Origin: CAVSUR01 sp052143655
GTDB taxonomy: Bacteria > Actinomycetota > Actinomycetes > Streptosporangiales > Streptosporangiaceae
Reading direction: 5' to 3'
Assembly (NCBI GenBank): GCA_052143655.1
Contig: JBKQSL010000347.1
Coordinates: 1-5,557, forward strand
DNA length: 5,557 bases
A program made the translations under genes and the position numbers. The notes beneath the pieces are model-generated. The model worked only from the letters and a program-made list of their open reading frames with translations. It had not been told where the DNA came from and ran no database searches. Below, in pieces: positions 1 to 5,028 of the stretch. Positions within the stretch are counted from its first letter, which is position 1. Each line of letters opens with the position of its first letter.

Positions 1-18
1 AGAGCCGCGCCGCCGGCC

Positions 19-24
19 GGAGGG
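19..24 (+). promoter_or_regulatory. Ribosome binding site supporting a TTG start
   Basis: GGAGGG lies 10 nt before the TTG at 35. It is the only Shine-Dalgarno-like sequence near this gene's 5' end and is the main reason for accepting a TTG start. The reading frame is open to the left edge of the window, so a start further upstream cannot be fully excluded. Confidence 0.55.
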
Positions 25-34
25 ATCAGGTGCG

Positions 35-772
35 TTGGACGGTCACGTTCCTGACCGGGCACTGCAGCCGGTAGCGGCAGGCCGGGTCCGGGCCGCCCTG
101 GCCGCGTCGGCTGGCCTGGGCATGTTCTTCGCGCTGGCTGACCCGGCCCGGGACCCCGCCGGCTGGCAGCCGGCCAGCGCGCTGTATGCCGCTGGCGGCG
201 GCCCGCTCGGCCTGGTCCTGGAGTCGACGCGGGGCAGGCTGGCCGGATGCGAGTCCAGGGTCGCGGCATCGCTGTTCTTCCAGGGATACGCCGCCCGGCT
301 GCTGTCGCCGCAGCTGGGCTGCATCGCCATGGGCGGCTGCGTCCCCGGCGTGCCCGCCGCCCGGCTGCGCTGGAGGAGCGCGGACAGCGAGATGATGCAG
401 CTGGGCATGACACCGGGGCCGGGCTGGCGGGCACCGGCTGACGTGCTGATCGAGCGGATGGTCGCGATCGCGTTCGGCGAGCACCTGCTGCCGCTCGCGG
501 ACTCGGTGCGTGCCCGCACGCCGATAGCCGGGGACGTGCTGCGGGACAACGTCGCCTCCGCGCTGATCAGCGGCCTGGCGCTGCTGAGCGGGCAGCTCGG
601 GCCGGGCTGGCGCGCGCTCGCCGCGCACGCTCTCTCCCGGCCGGAACTGCGCGGCTGTGGCAGCCTGCGGGAATCCGGTCCTGTCTTCGTCCGCCGCAGC
701 TGCTGCCTGTACTACCGGCTGCCCGGGGGCCGCACATGCGGCGACTGCCCGCTGGGCCGCCCCCGTTGCTGA
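35..772 (+). CDS. FhuF-like (2Fe-2S)-binding protein, ferric-siderophore reductase type
   Basis: This 245-residue protein belongs, by its pattern, to the FhuF-like ferric-siderophore reductase family, cytoplasmic proteins thought to release iron by reducing imported Fe(III)-siderophore. The decisive feature is the C-terminal cluster motif C223-C224-x10-C235-x2-C238 with the characteristic CGDCPL ending, which in FhuF binds a [2Fe-2S] centre. A further Cys (C245) is the last residue. The middle section, around residues 75-95 (AASLFFQGYAARLLSP), matches the helical core of the actinobacterial branch of this family. The length is normal. The start is TTG at 35, behind GGAGGG at 19-24. The frame stays open to the left window edge, but residues 10-60 already cover the usual family N-terminus, so the gene is probably complete. 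No siderophore biosynthesis or uptake gene is visible nearby, so its substrate is unknown. Family membership is fairly sure; reductase activity is inferred. Confidence 0.85.
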   Translation: MDGHVPDRALQPVAAGRVRAALAASAGLGMFFALADPARDPAGWQPASALYAAGGGPLGLVLESTRGRLAGCESRVAASLFFQGYAARLLSPQLGCIAMGGCVPGVPAARLRWRSADSEMMQLGMTPGPGWRAPADVLIERMVAIAFGEHLLPLADSVRARTPIAGDVLRDNVASALISGLALLSGQLGPGWRALAAHALSRPELRGCGSLRESGPVFVRRSCCLYYRLPGGRTCGDCPLGRPRC

Positions 773-943
773 TCCTGGCCTACGAGGCTGGAATCGTGCG
801 GCCGGGCGAGCCCGACGCGGTCGGCTAACTGAGCGGCGGGTATCTTGCCTGGTCGGCGTCCCGAGCGTGACAGGCGGCAGGGCCCGAGGCCGTCAGCCGC
901 GCAGTACGCCGGCAGGCCAGGCGCCGCGTGTGATGCGATCGCG

Positions 944-961
944 AGCCGGCGATACTCGGCT
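944..961. repeat. Inverted repeat flanking the putative -10 box
   Basis: AGCCG (944-948) and CGGCT (957-961) are perfect inverted arms separated by 8 bp that contain the GATACT -10 candidate. The position suits an operator for a repressor, possibly the AraC protein itself. The arms are only 5 bp, so chance occurrence in GC-rich DNA is possible. Confidence 0.35.
951..956 (+). promoter_or_regulatory. Putative -10 box for a leaderless AraC/VOC transcript
   Basis: GATACT matches four of six positions of TATAAT. It ends 7 nt before the GTG at 964, the spacing expected if transcription starts on the start codon itself. No Shine-Dalgarno sequence precedes the GTG, which fits a leaderless mRNA, common in actinomycetes. 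No good -35 hexamer is seen 16-18 bp upstream. Confidence 0.4.
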
Positions 962-963
962 TT

Positions 964-1428
964 GTGATGCCGTCGGCTCGCCATCTGCTGCGCGCGAAAG
1001 ACCTCGCTGATGCCCGGTACTTCGAACCGCTCACGGTGGGGGACCTGGCCTGCGCGGCGGGACTGTCGCCCGCGCACTTCAGCCGCGAGTTCCGGCGTGC
1101 TTTCGGCGAGGCGCCCCATCAGTACCTGCTGACGCGCCGGCTTGAGCGCGCCGCCGCCCTGCTGCGGAATACCGATCACACGGTGACCGACATCTGCCTC
1201 GCCGTGGGGCTCACCAGCGTCGGCTCGTTCATTACCAGCTTCCGGCGCGTCTATGGCACAGCCCCCAGTGCTTACCGGGCGTGCTTCCCGCCAGCTCGGC
1301 GGCACATCCGCGTTCCCGATTGCGTTGCCCGGGCCTACGGCCGGCCGCAGAACCGCACGTTTCGAGAAGCCCAGGTCTCTCCGAGCGCCGTAGCGTTGTC
1401 GGCGGACGACCCGCGGGAGGCCTCATGA
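964..1428 (+). CDS. AraC-family HTH transcriptional regulator (DNA-binding domain only)
   Basis: This 154-residue regulator consists essentially of an AraC/XylS-type double helix-turn-helix. The first HTH is around residues 24-46 (LTVGDLACAAGLSPAHFSREF). The second is around 73-96 (TVTDICLAVGLTSVGSFITSFRR), followed by the family hallmark GTAPSAYR at 98-105. There is no N-terminal ligand-binding domain. After residue 110 there is a tail with a CVARAYGRPQNRTFREA-like stretch. From memory, that tail recurs in actinobacterial AraC proteins encoded next to VOC proteins. The start is GTG 964 or ATG 967; neither has a ribosome binding site, and a -10-like box ends 7 nt upstream, suggesting leaderless translation. 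Its stop overlaps the start of the VOC gene (ATGA, 1425-1428), so the two are probably one operon and the regulator probably controls it. The effector is unknown. Confidence 0.88.
   Translation: MMPSARHLLRAKDLADARYFEPLTVGDLACAAGLSPAHFSREFRRAFGEAPHQYLLTRRLERAAALLRNTDHTVTDICLAVGLTSVGSFITSFRRVYGTAPSAYRACFPPARRHIRVPDCVARAYGRPQNRTFREAQVSPSAVALSADDPREAS
1415..1420 (+). promoter_or_regulatory. Ribosome binding site of the VOC gene
   Basis: GGGAGG lies 4 nt before the ATG at 1425, inside the end of the AraC gene. It fixes the VOC start at 1425, although the same frame is open upstream to 1281. Confidence 0.75.
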
Positions 1429-1856
1429 TCAAGATCGCCAACGCGCAGTTCTGGGTGCACGACCAGGACGAGGCACTCGCGTTCTACACGCGCAAGCTCG
1501 GCTGGGAAGTCCGGGCCGACGTGACGATGCAGGAGTGGAACTTCCGCTGGCTGGTCGTCGGCCCGGCCGGGCGGGACAGCGCCGGGCTCGTGCTCATGCC
1601 CGTTCCGGGGCAGCCGATGCTCGACGCCGAGGGCAGCAGCCAGCTCGCCGGGCTGGTCGCCAAGGGGGCCGGCGGCACGCTGTTCCTCGAAACCGACGAC
1701 TGCCAGGCCTCCTACGACGAGCTTTCCGCACGCGGCGTCATCTTCAACGACCCGCCGACGGCCCAGCCCTACGGCATTGACACGTCGTTCCGGGATCCCT
1801 CCGGGAACAACATCCGCCTCACCGAGGTGCTCGAGTTCTCGATGGACCGCCGCTAA
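1425..1856 (+). CDS. VOC-superfamily (glyoxalase/bleomycin-resistance-like) protein
   Basis: This 143-residue protein has the paired beta-alpha-beta-beta-beta modules of the vicinal oxygen chelate fold. The first module opens with QFWVHDQDEALAFYTRKLGW (residues 8-27). The second contains ETDDCQASYDELSARGV (89-105) and ends in the typical SFRDPSGNNIRL (121-132). Family members include dioxygenases, glyoxalase I and antibiotic-binding proteins. By my hand alignment to E. coli glyoxalase I, the four metal-ligand positions (His, Glu, His, Glu) are N6, V56, T85 and R131. It is therefore unlikely to be a true glyoxalase I and may bind a ligand without metal or have another activity. Start at ATG 1425 is set by GGGAGG at 1415-1420 and the 4-bp overlap with the upstream AraC stop. 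The pair looks translationally coupled, and a strong hairpin follows the stop. The substrate is unknown. Confidence 0.88.
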   Translation: MIKIANAQFWVHDQDEALAFYTRKLGWEVRADVTMQEWNFRWLVVGPAGRDSAGLVLMPVPGQPMLDAEGSSQLAGLVAKGAGGTLFLETDDCQASYDELSARGVIFNDPPTAQPYGIDTSFRDPSGNNIRLTEVLEFSMDRR

Positions 1857-1868
1857 CCGAGGCAACGA

Positions 1869-1899
1869 CGAAGGCGCAGCCAGCAGGGCTGTGCCTTCG
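1869..1899 (+). terminator. Intrinsic-type hairpin between the convergent VOC and LuxR genes
   Basis: Arms 1869-1881 and 1887-1899 pair over 13 positions around a 5-nt AGCAG loop. Twelve are Watson-Crick pairs and one is a G-U wobble (1876/1892). There is no U-tract, as is common for actinomycete terminators. It lies 12 bp after the VOC stop and 6 bp after the LuxR stop, so it can serve both genes. In the minus-strand transcript the G-U becomes a C-A mismatch, so the hairpin is somewhat stronger for the VOC operon. Confidence 0.75.
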
Positions 1900-1905
1900 C
1901 CGGGC

Positions 1906-2190
1906 TCAGCCGACGACGCCGTGCTGCATCGCCCACAGGGCGGATGCGGCCCGGGTCGATACCCCGATCTTGGTGTAGACGTGCTGGATGTGGTGGTCGG
2001 CGGTCTTCGGCGAGATGTACAGGCGGTCGGCGATCTCCCGCGTCGTGAGACCCCGCGCGGTCAGGCGCAGTACCTCAGCCTCACGATCGGTGAGCCCTCC
2101 CGGGTGCTGAGGGCGCCGGGACTTCGAGGTGAGCGGCTGGCCGTGGCCCGCCGCCGCGAGCACGGCGCCGGGCGTGCTGTGATCGAGCAC
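1906..2190 (-). CDS. Small LuxR/GerE-type HTH protein, probably a detached C-terminal domain
   Basis: Read from GTG 2190 this is a 94-residue protein whose residues 33-94 form a complete, intact LuxR/GerE DNA-binding domain: LTDREAEVLRLTARGLTTREIADRLYISPKTADHHIQ and the rest of the four-helix bundle, ending in AMQHGVVG. This domain, its ending, and the preceding LDHSTPGAVLAAAGH segment resemble the C-terminus of larger actinobacterial proteins with an N-terminal HD phosphohydrolase-like domain and a C-terminal LuxR HTH. No such N-terminal domain is encoded here; that space is occupied by the MFS gene on the other strand. The frame is open and G/C-ended well upstream of 2190 but offers no ATG or GTG start there. 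Starts are GTG 2190 (inside a hairpin arm) or GTG 2163; neither has a clear ribosome binding site. It may be an expressed stand-alone HTH or a decaying remnant. The HTH call is certain; start and status are not. Confidence 0.65.
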   Translation of the reverse strand: MLDHSTPGAVLAAAGHGQPLTSKSRRPQHPGGLTDREAEVLRLTARGLTTREIADRLYISPKTADHHIQHVYTKIGVSTRAASALWAMQHGVVG

Positions 2191-2198
2191 GCCCGGCG
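2166..2198. repeat. Perfect 13-bp inverted repeat with 7-nt spacer
   Basis: The left arm CGCCGGGCGTGCT (2166-2178) and right arm AGCACGCCCGGCG (2186-2198) are perfect reverse complements around GTGATCG (2179-2185). The repeat covers the candidate LuxR start codon (2190) and ends 4 bp before a TAGCCT -10-like box (2203-2208) oriented towards the MFS gene. It could be an operator for a dimeric regulator, an RNA hairpin in the LuxR leader, or a terminator. No U-tract follows on either strand. Confidence 0.7.
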
Positions 2199-2202
2199 AC
2201 GG

Positions 2203-2208
2203 TAGCCT
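2203..2208 (+). promoter_or_regulatory. Weak -10-like box upstream of the MFS gene
   Basis: TAGCCT fits the actinomycete TAnnnT pattern and lies between the palindrome and the MFS start. It would give a leader of about 120 nt. No convincing -35 box is present: the region 17 bp upstream falls in the palindrome loop. This is only a candidate. Confidence 0.25.
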
Positions 2209-2314
2209 GACGATTGTGCCGACTTCGGGCGAGCTTGCGGACGGCGGGCGTTCCGGGAAGCTGAGCGCTGCCTCACCCGGGTCGCCGGCGGGCGCGGGCG
2301 TGTCGCCGGGCCTG

Positions 2315-2331
2315 GCCGCCGAGCCGGCGGC
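2315..2331 (+). promoter_or_regulatory. Hairpin just upstream of the MFS start codon
   Basis: GCCGCC (2315-2320) pairs with GGCGGC (2326-2331) around a GAGCC loop, ending 6 nt before ATG 2338. The right arm contains the only Shine-Dalgarno-like bases (GGCGG), so folding would mask them. This may lower translation of the exporter. Short GC stems are frequent by chance in such DNA. Confidence 0.3.
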
Positions 2332-2337
2332 TCCGCG

Positions 2338-4116
2338 ATGAGCGGGCGGGCCGGGACGGGCACCGGGCCAGGAAGCGCCCGCCCGGACCGCTACAAATGG
2401 GTGGTCCTGTCGAACACCACGCTCGGCGTGCTGATGGCGACGATCGATCTTTCGATCATGCTGATCGCCCTGCCGGACATCTTCCGGGGCATCCACATCG
2501 ACCCGCTGGCCCCGGGCAACAGCTTCTACCTGCTGTGGATGATCTTGAGCTTCATGGTCGTCACGAGCGTGCTGGTGGTGAGCCTGGGGCGGCTCGGCGA
2601 CATGTACGGCCGAGTGCGGATGTACAACCTCGGCTTCGTGGTCTACACGTTCTTCTCCTTGCTGCTCACGATCACCTGGATGAGCGGAACGGCGGCAGCG
2701 CTGTGGCTGGTCGTCATGCGGGTGTTCCAGGGCGTGGGAGCGGCGATGCTCATGGCCAACTCCGCCGCCATCCTGACCGACGCTTTCCCCGAGGACCAGC
2801 GGGGCATGGCGCTGGGCATCAACCAGGTGGCCGGGATCAGCGGCTCGTTCATCGGCCTGATCCTCGGCGGTGTGCTCGCCCCGATCCAGTGGCGGCTTAT
2901 CTTCCTGGTGTCGGTGCCGATCGGCCTGTTCGGCACGGTGTGGGCTTACCGTCGGCTCCGGGAGGTACCCCGGCGGGGAACAGCGCGCCTGGACTGGCCG
3001 GGGAACGTGACCTTCGCTGTCGGCCTGGTGGGCATCATGGTCGGCATCACCTACGGCATCCAGCCCTATGGGCATTCCACCATGGGCTGGACGAGCCCGT
3101 TCGTGCTCAGCTGCCTGGGCGGCGGCGTCGCCCTGCTGGCGGCATTCGCCCTCATCGAGCGCCGGGTCGCCGATCCGATGTTCCGCCTGGTGCTGTTCAG
3201 GATCCGCGCCTTCACGGCCGGCAGCCTGTCGTCGTTCCTTGCCAGCATCGGCCGGGGCGGCCTCATGTTCATGCTCATTATCTGGCTGCAGGGGATCTGG
3301 CTGCCACGCCACGGCTACAGCTTCAGCCAGACTCCGCTGTGGGCCGGGATCTACATGCTGCCGCTCACGGCCGGGTTCCTGCTGGCCGGGCCGGTCTCGG
3401 GAATCTTGTCGGACCGCTTCGGGTCCCGGCCGTTCGCCTCGGGCGGGATGATCGCCGCTGCCGGCTCGTTCCTGCTCCTGGAACTGCTGCCGGTCGACTT
3501 CCAGTACTGGCTCTTCGGCCTGATCCTGCTGCTGAACGGCCTGGCCATGGGCGCCTTCGCGGCCCCCAACCGGGCAGGAGTGATGAACAGCCTGCCGCCG
3601 CAGCACCGCGGCGTCGGGTCGGGCATGAACACGACATTCCAGAACACCGCGCAGGTGCTGTCCATCGGCGTCTTCTTCACCCTCATGATCGTCGGCCTGT
3701 CCGCTGCGCTGCCGGCAACGCTCTATCACGGGCTGGTGGCCCACGGCGTTCCCGTGTCGGTCGCGGCCAGGGCGGCCCACCTGCCCCCGGTCTCCACCCT
3801 GTTCGCCGCGTTCCTGGGCTACAGCCCCGTCCAGCATCTGGTCGGCACGGCGGTCCTCGCCAGCCTGCCCGCACACCAGGCGGCCATCCTGACCGGCCGC
3901 GGGTTCTTCCCCGCGCTGATCTCGGCTCCCTTTGCCAGCGGGCTGCACGCGGCGTTCGACTTCGCCATCGGCGCCTGCCTGCTGGCCGCGGGCATGTCCT
4001 GGCTGCGCGGTGGCAAGTACCACTACCGGGAGGACGCCGGGCCGGCCGCGCAGACCGCGCCGGGCATCCCCGGGCCGGCGCAAGCTGACCTGCCCGCCGC
4101 CGCGGACCGAAAGTAA
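2338..4116 (+). CDS. DHA2-family MFS drug exporter, 14 predicted membrane helices
   Basis: This 592-residue inner-membrane protein has the pattern of proton-driven DHA2 exporters (EmrB/QacA-like). I count about 14 hydrophobic helices, the first at residues 22-45 and the last at 533-556. TM1 carries ATIDLSIMLIALP with D37. The loop after TM2 carries MFS motif A, GRLGDMYGR (84-92). TM4 has the motif B arginine (R128 in VVMRVFQGVGAAML). A motif C-like SFIGLILGGVLAPIQWRLIF (170-189) follows. The loop between TM13 and TM14 (about 461-532) is long and probably extracytoplasmic. ATG 2338 is the first start in frame after the stop at 2203-2205, and it retains the RYKW segment before TM1. No strong ribosome binding site is visible. 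The gene is flanked by a LuxR HTH gene transcribed away from it and a convergent AraC gene. The substrate cannot be read from the sequence; antibiotics, toxic metabolites or a siderophore are all possible. Confidence 0.92.
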   Translation: MSGRAGTGTGPGSARPDRYKWVVLSNTTLGVLMATIDLSIMLIALPDIFRGIHIDPLAPGNSFYLLWMILSFMVVTSVLVVSLGRLGDMYGRVRMYNLGFVVYTFFSLLLTITWMSGTAAALWLVVMRVFQGVGAAMLMANSAAILTDAFPEDQRGMALGINQVAGISGSFIGLILGGVLAPIQWRLIFLVSVPIGLFGTVWAYRRLREVPRRGTARLDWPGNVTFAVGLVGIMVGITYGIQPYGHSTMGWTSPFVLSCLGGGVALLAAFALIERRVADPMFRLVLFRIRAFTAGSLSSFLASIGRGGLMFMLIIWLQGIWLPRHGYSFSQTPLWAGIYMLPLTAGFLLAGPVSGILSDRFGSRPFASGGMIAAAGSFLLLELLPVDFQYWLFGLILLLNGLAMGAFAAPNRAGVMNSLPPQHRGVGSGMNTTFQNTAQVLSIGVFFTLMIVGLSAALPATLYHGLVAHGVPVSVAARAAHLPPVSTLFAAFLGYSPVQHLVGTAVLASLPAHQAAILTGRGFFPALISAPFASGLHAAFDFAIGACLLAAGMSWLRGGKYHYREDAGPAAQTAPGIPGPAQADLPAAADRK

Positions 4117-4126
4117 CGGCACCGCT

Positions 4127-4146
4127 CATCGGGCTCAGGCCTGATG
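4127..4146. terminator. Possible hairpin between the convergent MFS and AraC genes
   Basis: Arms 4127-4134 and 4139-4146 pair over 8 positions (one G-U at 4131/4142) around the tetraloop TCAG. The hairpin begins 10 bp after the MFS stop and spans the AraC stop codon. There is no U-tract. With only 18 bp between the two stop codons it is the only terminator candidate for the MFS transcript here, but it is modest. Confidence 0.4.
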
Positions 4147-5028
4147 TCCTGGCATGCGGCCACGGACGCCCCAGCCCCGCTCTCCGGGGCCGCCGCGCTG
4201 CTCCGGCGGACTGCGGAAATACGCTGCCGGAGTCAGGCCGGTCTCGCGACGGAACGCTGCAACGAACGCGCTGACTGACTCATAGCCCACATGCCGCGCC
4301 ACGTTGCCCACCGGCTCGCCGACGGCGAGCGCGGGCATGGCGGCCTGCAGCCGCAGCAGCGCCCGCCAGCGCCCGAACGGAAGCCCGGTGCCGGCGACGA
4401 AGGCACGGGCCAGGGTCCGGCTGCTGGCGCCGACCTGACGGCCCCACTCCGCCAGCGTCCGGCTGTCGGCCGGGTCGTCGGTGAGCGCCTGGGCCACCTG
4501 CCTGGCCCGTTCCTCCTCGGGCATCCGCACCTCGATGGTCGTCATCGTCACGGGCTTGAGCAGGTCGACCAGCAGGGTCTCGGCATGCGCGCGCCTGCCC
4601 CGGTCGAGGCCGGGATCTTCCAGGTAGCCGATGAGCTCGGCCAGCAGGGGCGTGGCCGCTACCGGCGTGCAGTCTGGCCAGCTGACCGGGCACAGGCCGG
4701 GCCTGATGTACAGCGTCCGCATGGTGGCGGCGCCCGCCGACAGGGTCTCGTGCCGCAATCCGGCCGGGATCCACAGCGCCCGGGTCGGCGGCAGCACCCA
4801 GGCGGCCTCGCGGGTGCGGACTGTCAGCACGCCGCTGGCTGCCCAGGCGAGCTGGTGATCGGTGTGGGTGTGCCAGTCAAAGACCAGGCCTGCGGGCATG
4901 GGAAAGGTCACGGCTATGACGGCGGCAGCGGGGTCGGGCTCACCGGCTGCGCATTGTCCGTCGCGCGACACAGGATGACAGGCTACGCCCTTGGGCTCGG
5001 CCAGGTCCGTCCGTAGCGTCACGGTCAT
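4135..5028 (-). CDS. AraC-family regulator with N-terminal cupin domain
   Basis: This 297-residue transcription factor has two parts. Residues about 40-115 form a cupin-type sensing domain containing HTHTDHQLAWAASGVLTVRT (53-72), then LPPTRALWIPAGLRHET (79-95). The histidines H53, H55, H58 and H93 are placed as in metal- or ligand-binding cupins. Residues about 188-272 are the AraC double HTH, with SRTLAEWGRQVGASSRTLARAF (189-210) and VGNVARHVGYESVSAFVAAFRRETG (240-264), ending TPAAYF. The architecture resembles E. coli NimR (YeaM), which controls an MFS exporter. Here the regulator is convergent with the MFS gene and divergent from a methyltransferase, so the methyltransferase or its own gene is the more likely target. 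ATG 5028 gives the usual family length; the frame stays open to 5259, but those extra residues are antisense to the methyltransferase. No ribosome binding site is visible. The effector is unknown. Confidence 0.9.
   Translation of the reverse strand: MTVTLRTDLAEPKGVACHPVSRDGQCAAGEPDPAAAVIAVTFPMPAGLVFDWHTHTDHQLAWAASGVLTVRTREAAWVLPPTRALWIPAGLRHETLSAGAATMRTLYIRPGLCPVSWPDCTPVAATPLLAELIGYLEDPGLDRGRRAHAETLLVDLLKPVTMTTIEVRMPEEERARQVAQALTDDPADSRTLAEWGRQVGASSRTLARAFVAGTGLPFGRWRALLRLQAAMPALAVGEPVGNVARHVGYESVSAFVAAFRRETGLTPAAYFRSPPEQRGGPGERGWGVRGRMPGHQA
4991..5019 (+). promoter_or_regulatory. Putative promoter for a leaderless methyltransferase transcript
   Basis: TTGGGC (4991-4996) and TAGCGT (5014-5019) are separated by 17 bp. 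The -10-like box ends 7 nt before the A of ATG 5027, as expected for transcription starting at the start codon. This fits the lack of a Shine-Dalgarno sequence. The promoter lies wholly inside the 5' end of the divergent AraC coding sequence. Similarity of each hexamer to consensus is partial. Confidence 0.45.

Larger units (their letters stand above)
773..963. other. Non-coding spacer between the FhuF-like gene and the AraC/VOC operon
   Basis: I find no convincing gene in this 191-bp spacer. Open frames crossing it are Arg/Ala/Gly-rich translations without domain signatures. Its right end holds the probable promoter and an inverted repeat for the downstream AraC gene, plus the 8-bp palindrome GCGATCGC at 935-942. 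A short GGGC/GCCC stem-loop near 803-814 follows the FhuF-like gene, but with only 4 bp it is too weak to call a terminator. Confidence 0.6.

Noticed and set aside
803..814. CGGG/CCCG stem-loop after the FhuF-like gene as a terminator
   Set aside because: Only 4 bp with a tetraloop and no U-tract; such stems are expected by chance in DNA of this composition.
657..1010. 117-residue plus-strand frame spanning the FhuF/AraC spacer
   Set aside because: Ala/Arg/Gly-rich composition with no motif; it starts inside one real gene and ends inside another, as chance frames do in high-GC DNA.
1281..1424. Upstream start for the VOC gene at 1281
   Set aside because: The added residues overlap the AraC C-terminus and have no VOC similarity. 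ATG 1425 has a good ribosome binding site and the ATGA overlap.
2191..4122. Very long open frame on the minus strand continuous with the LuxR HTH
   Set aside because: Upstream of about 2340 its translation is a His/Gln/Asp/Arg-rich low-complexity product antisense to the clear MFS gene, with no domain signature. Only the last 94 codons or so make biological sense.
4291..5016. 241-residue plus-strand frame opposite the cupin-AraC gene
   Set aside because: It is entirely antisense to a confidently recognised AraC protein, and its Gly/Gln/Arg-rich sequence shows no motif.
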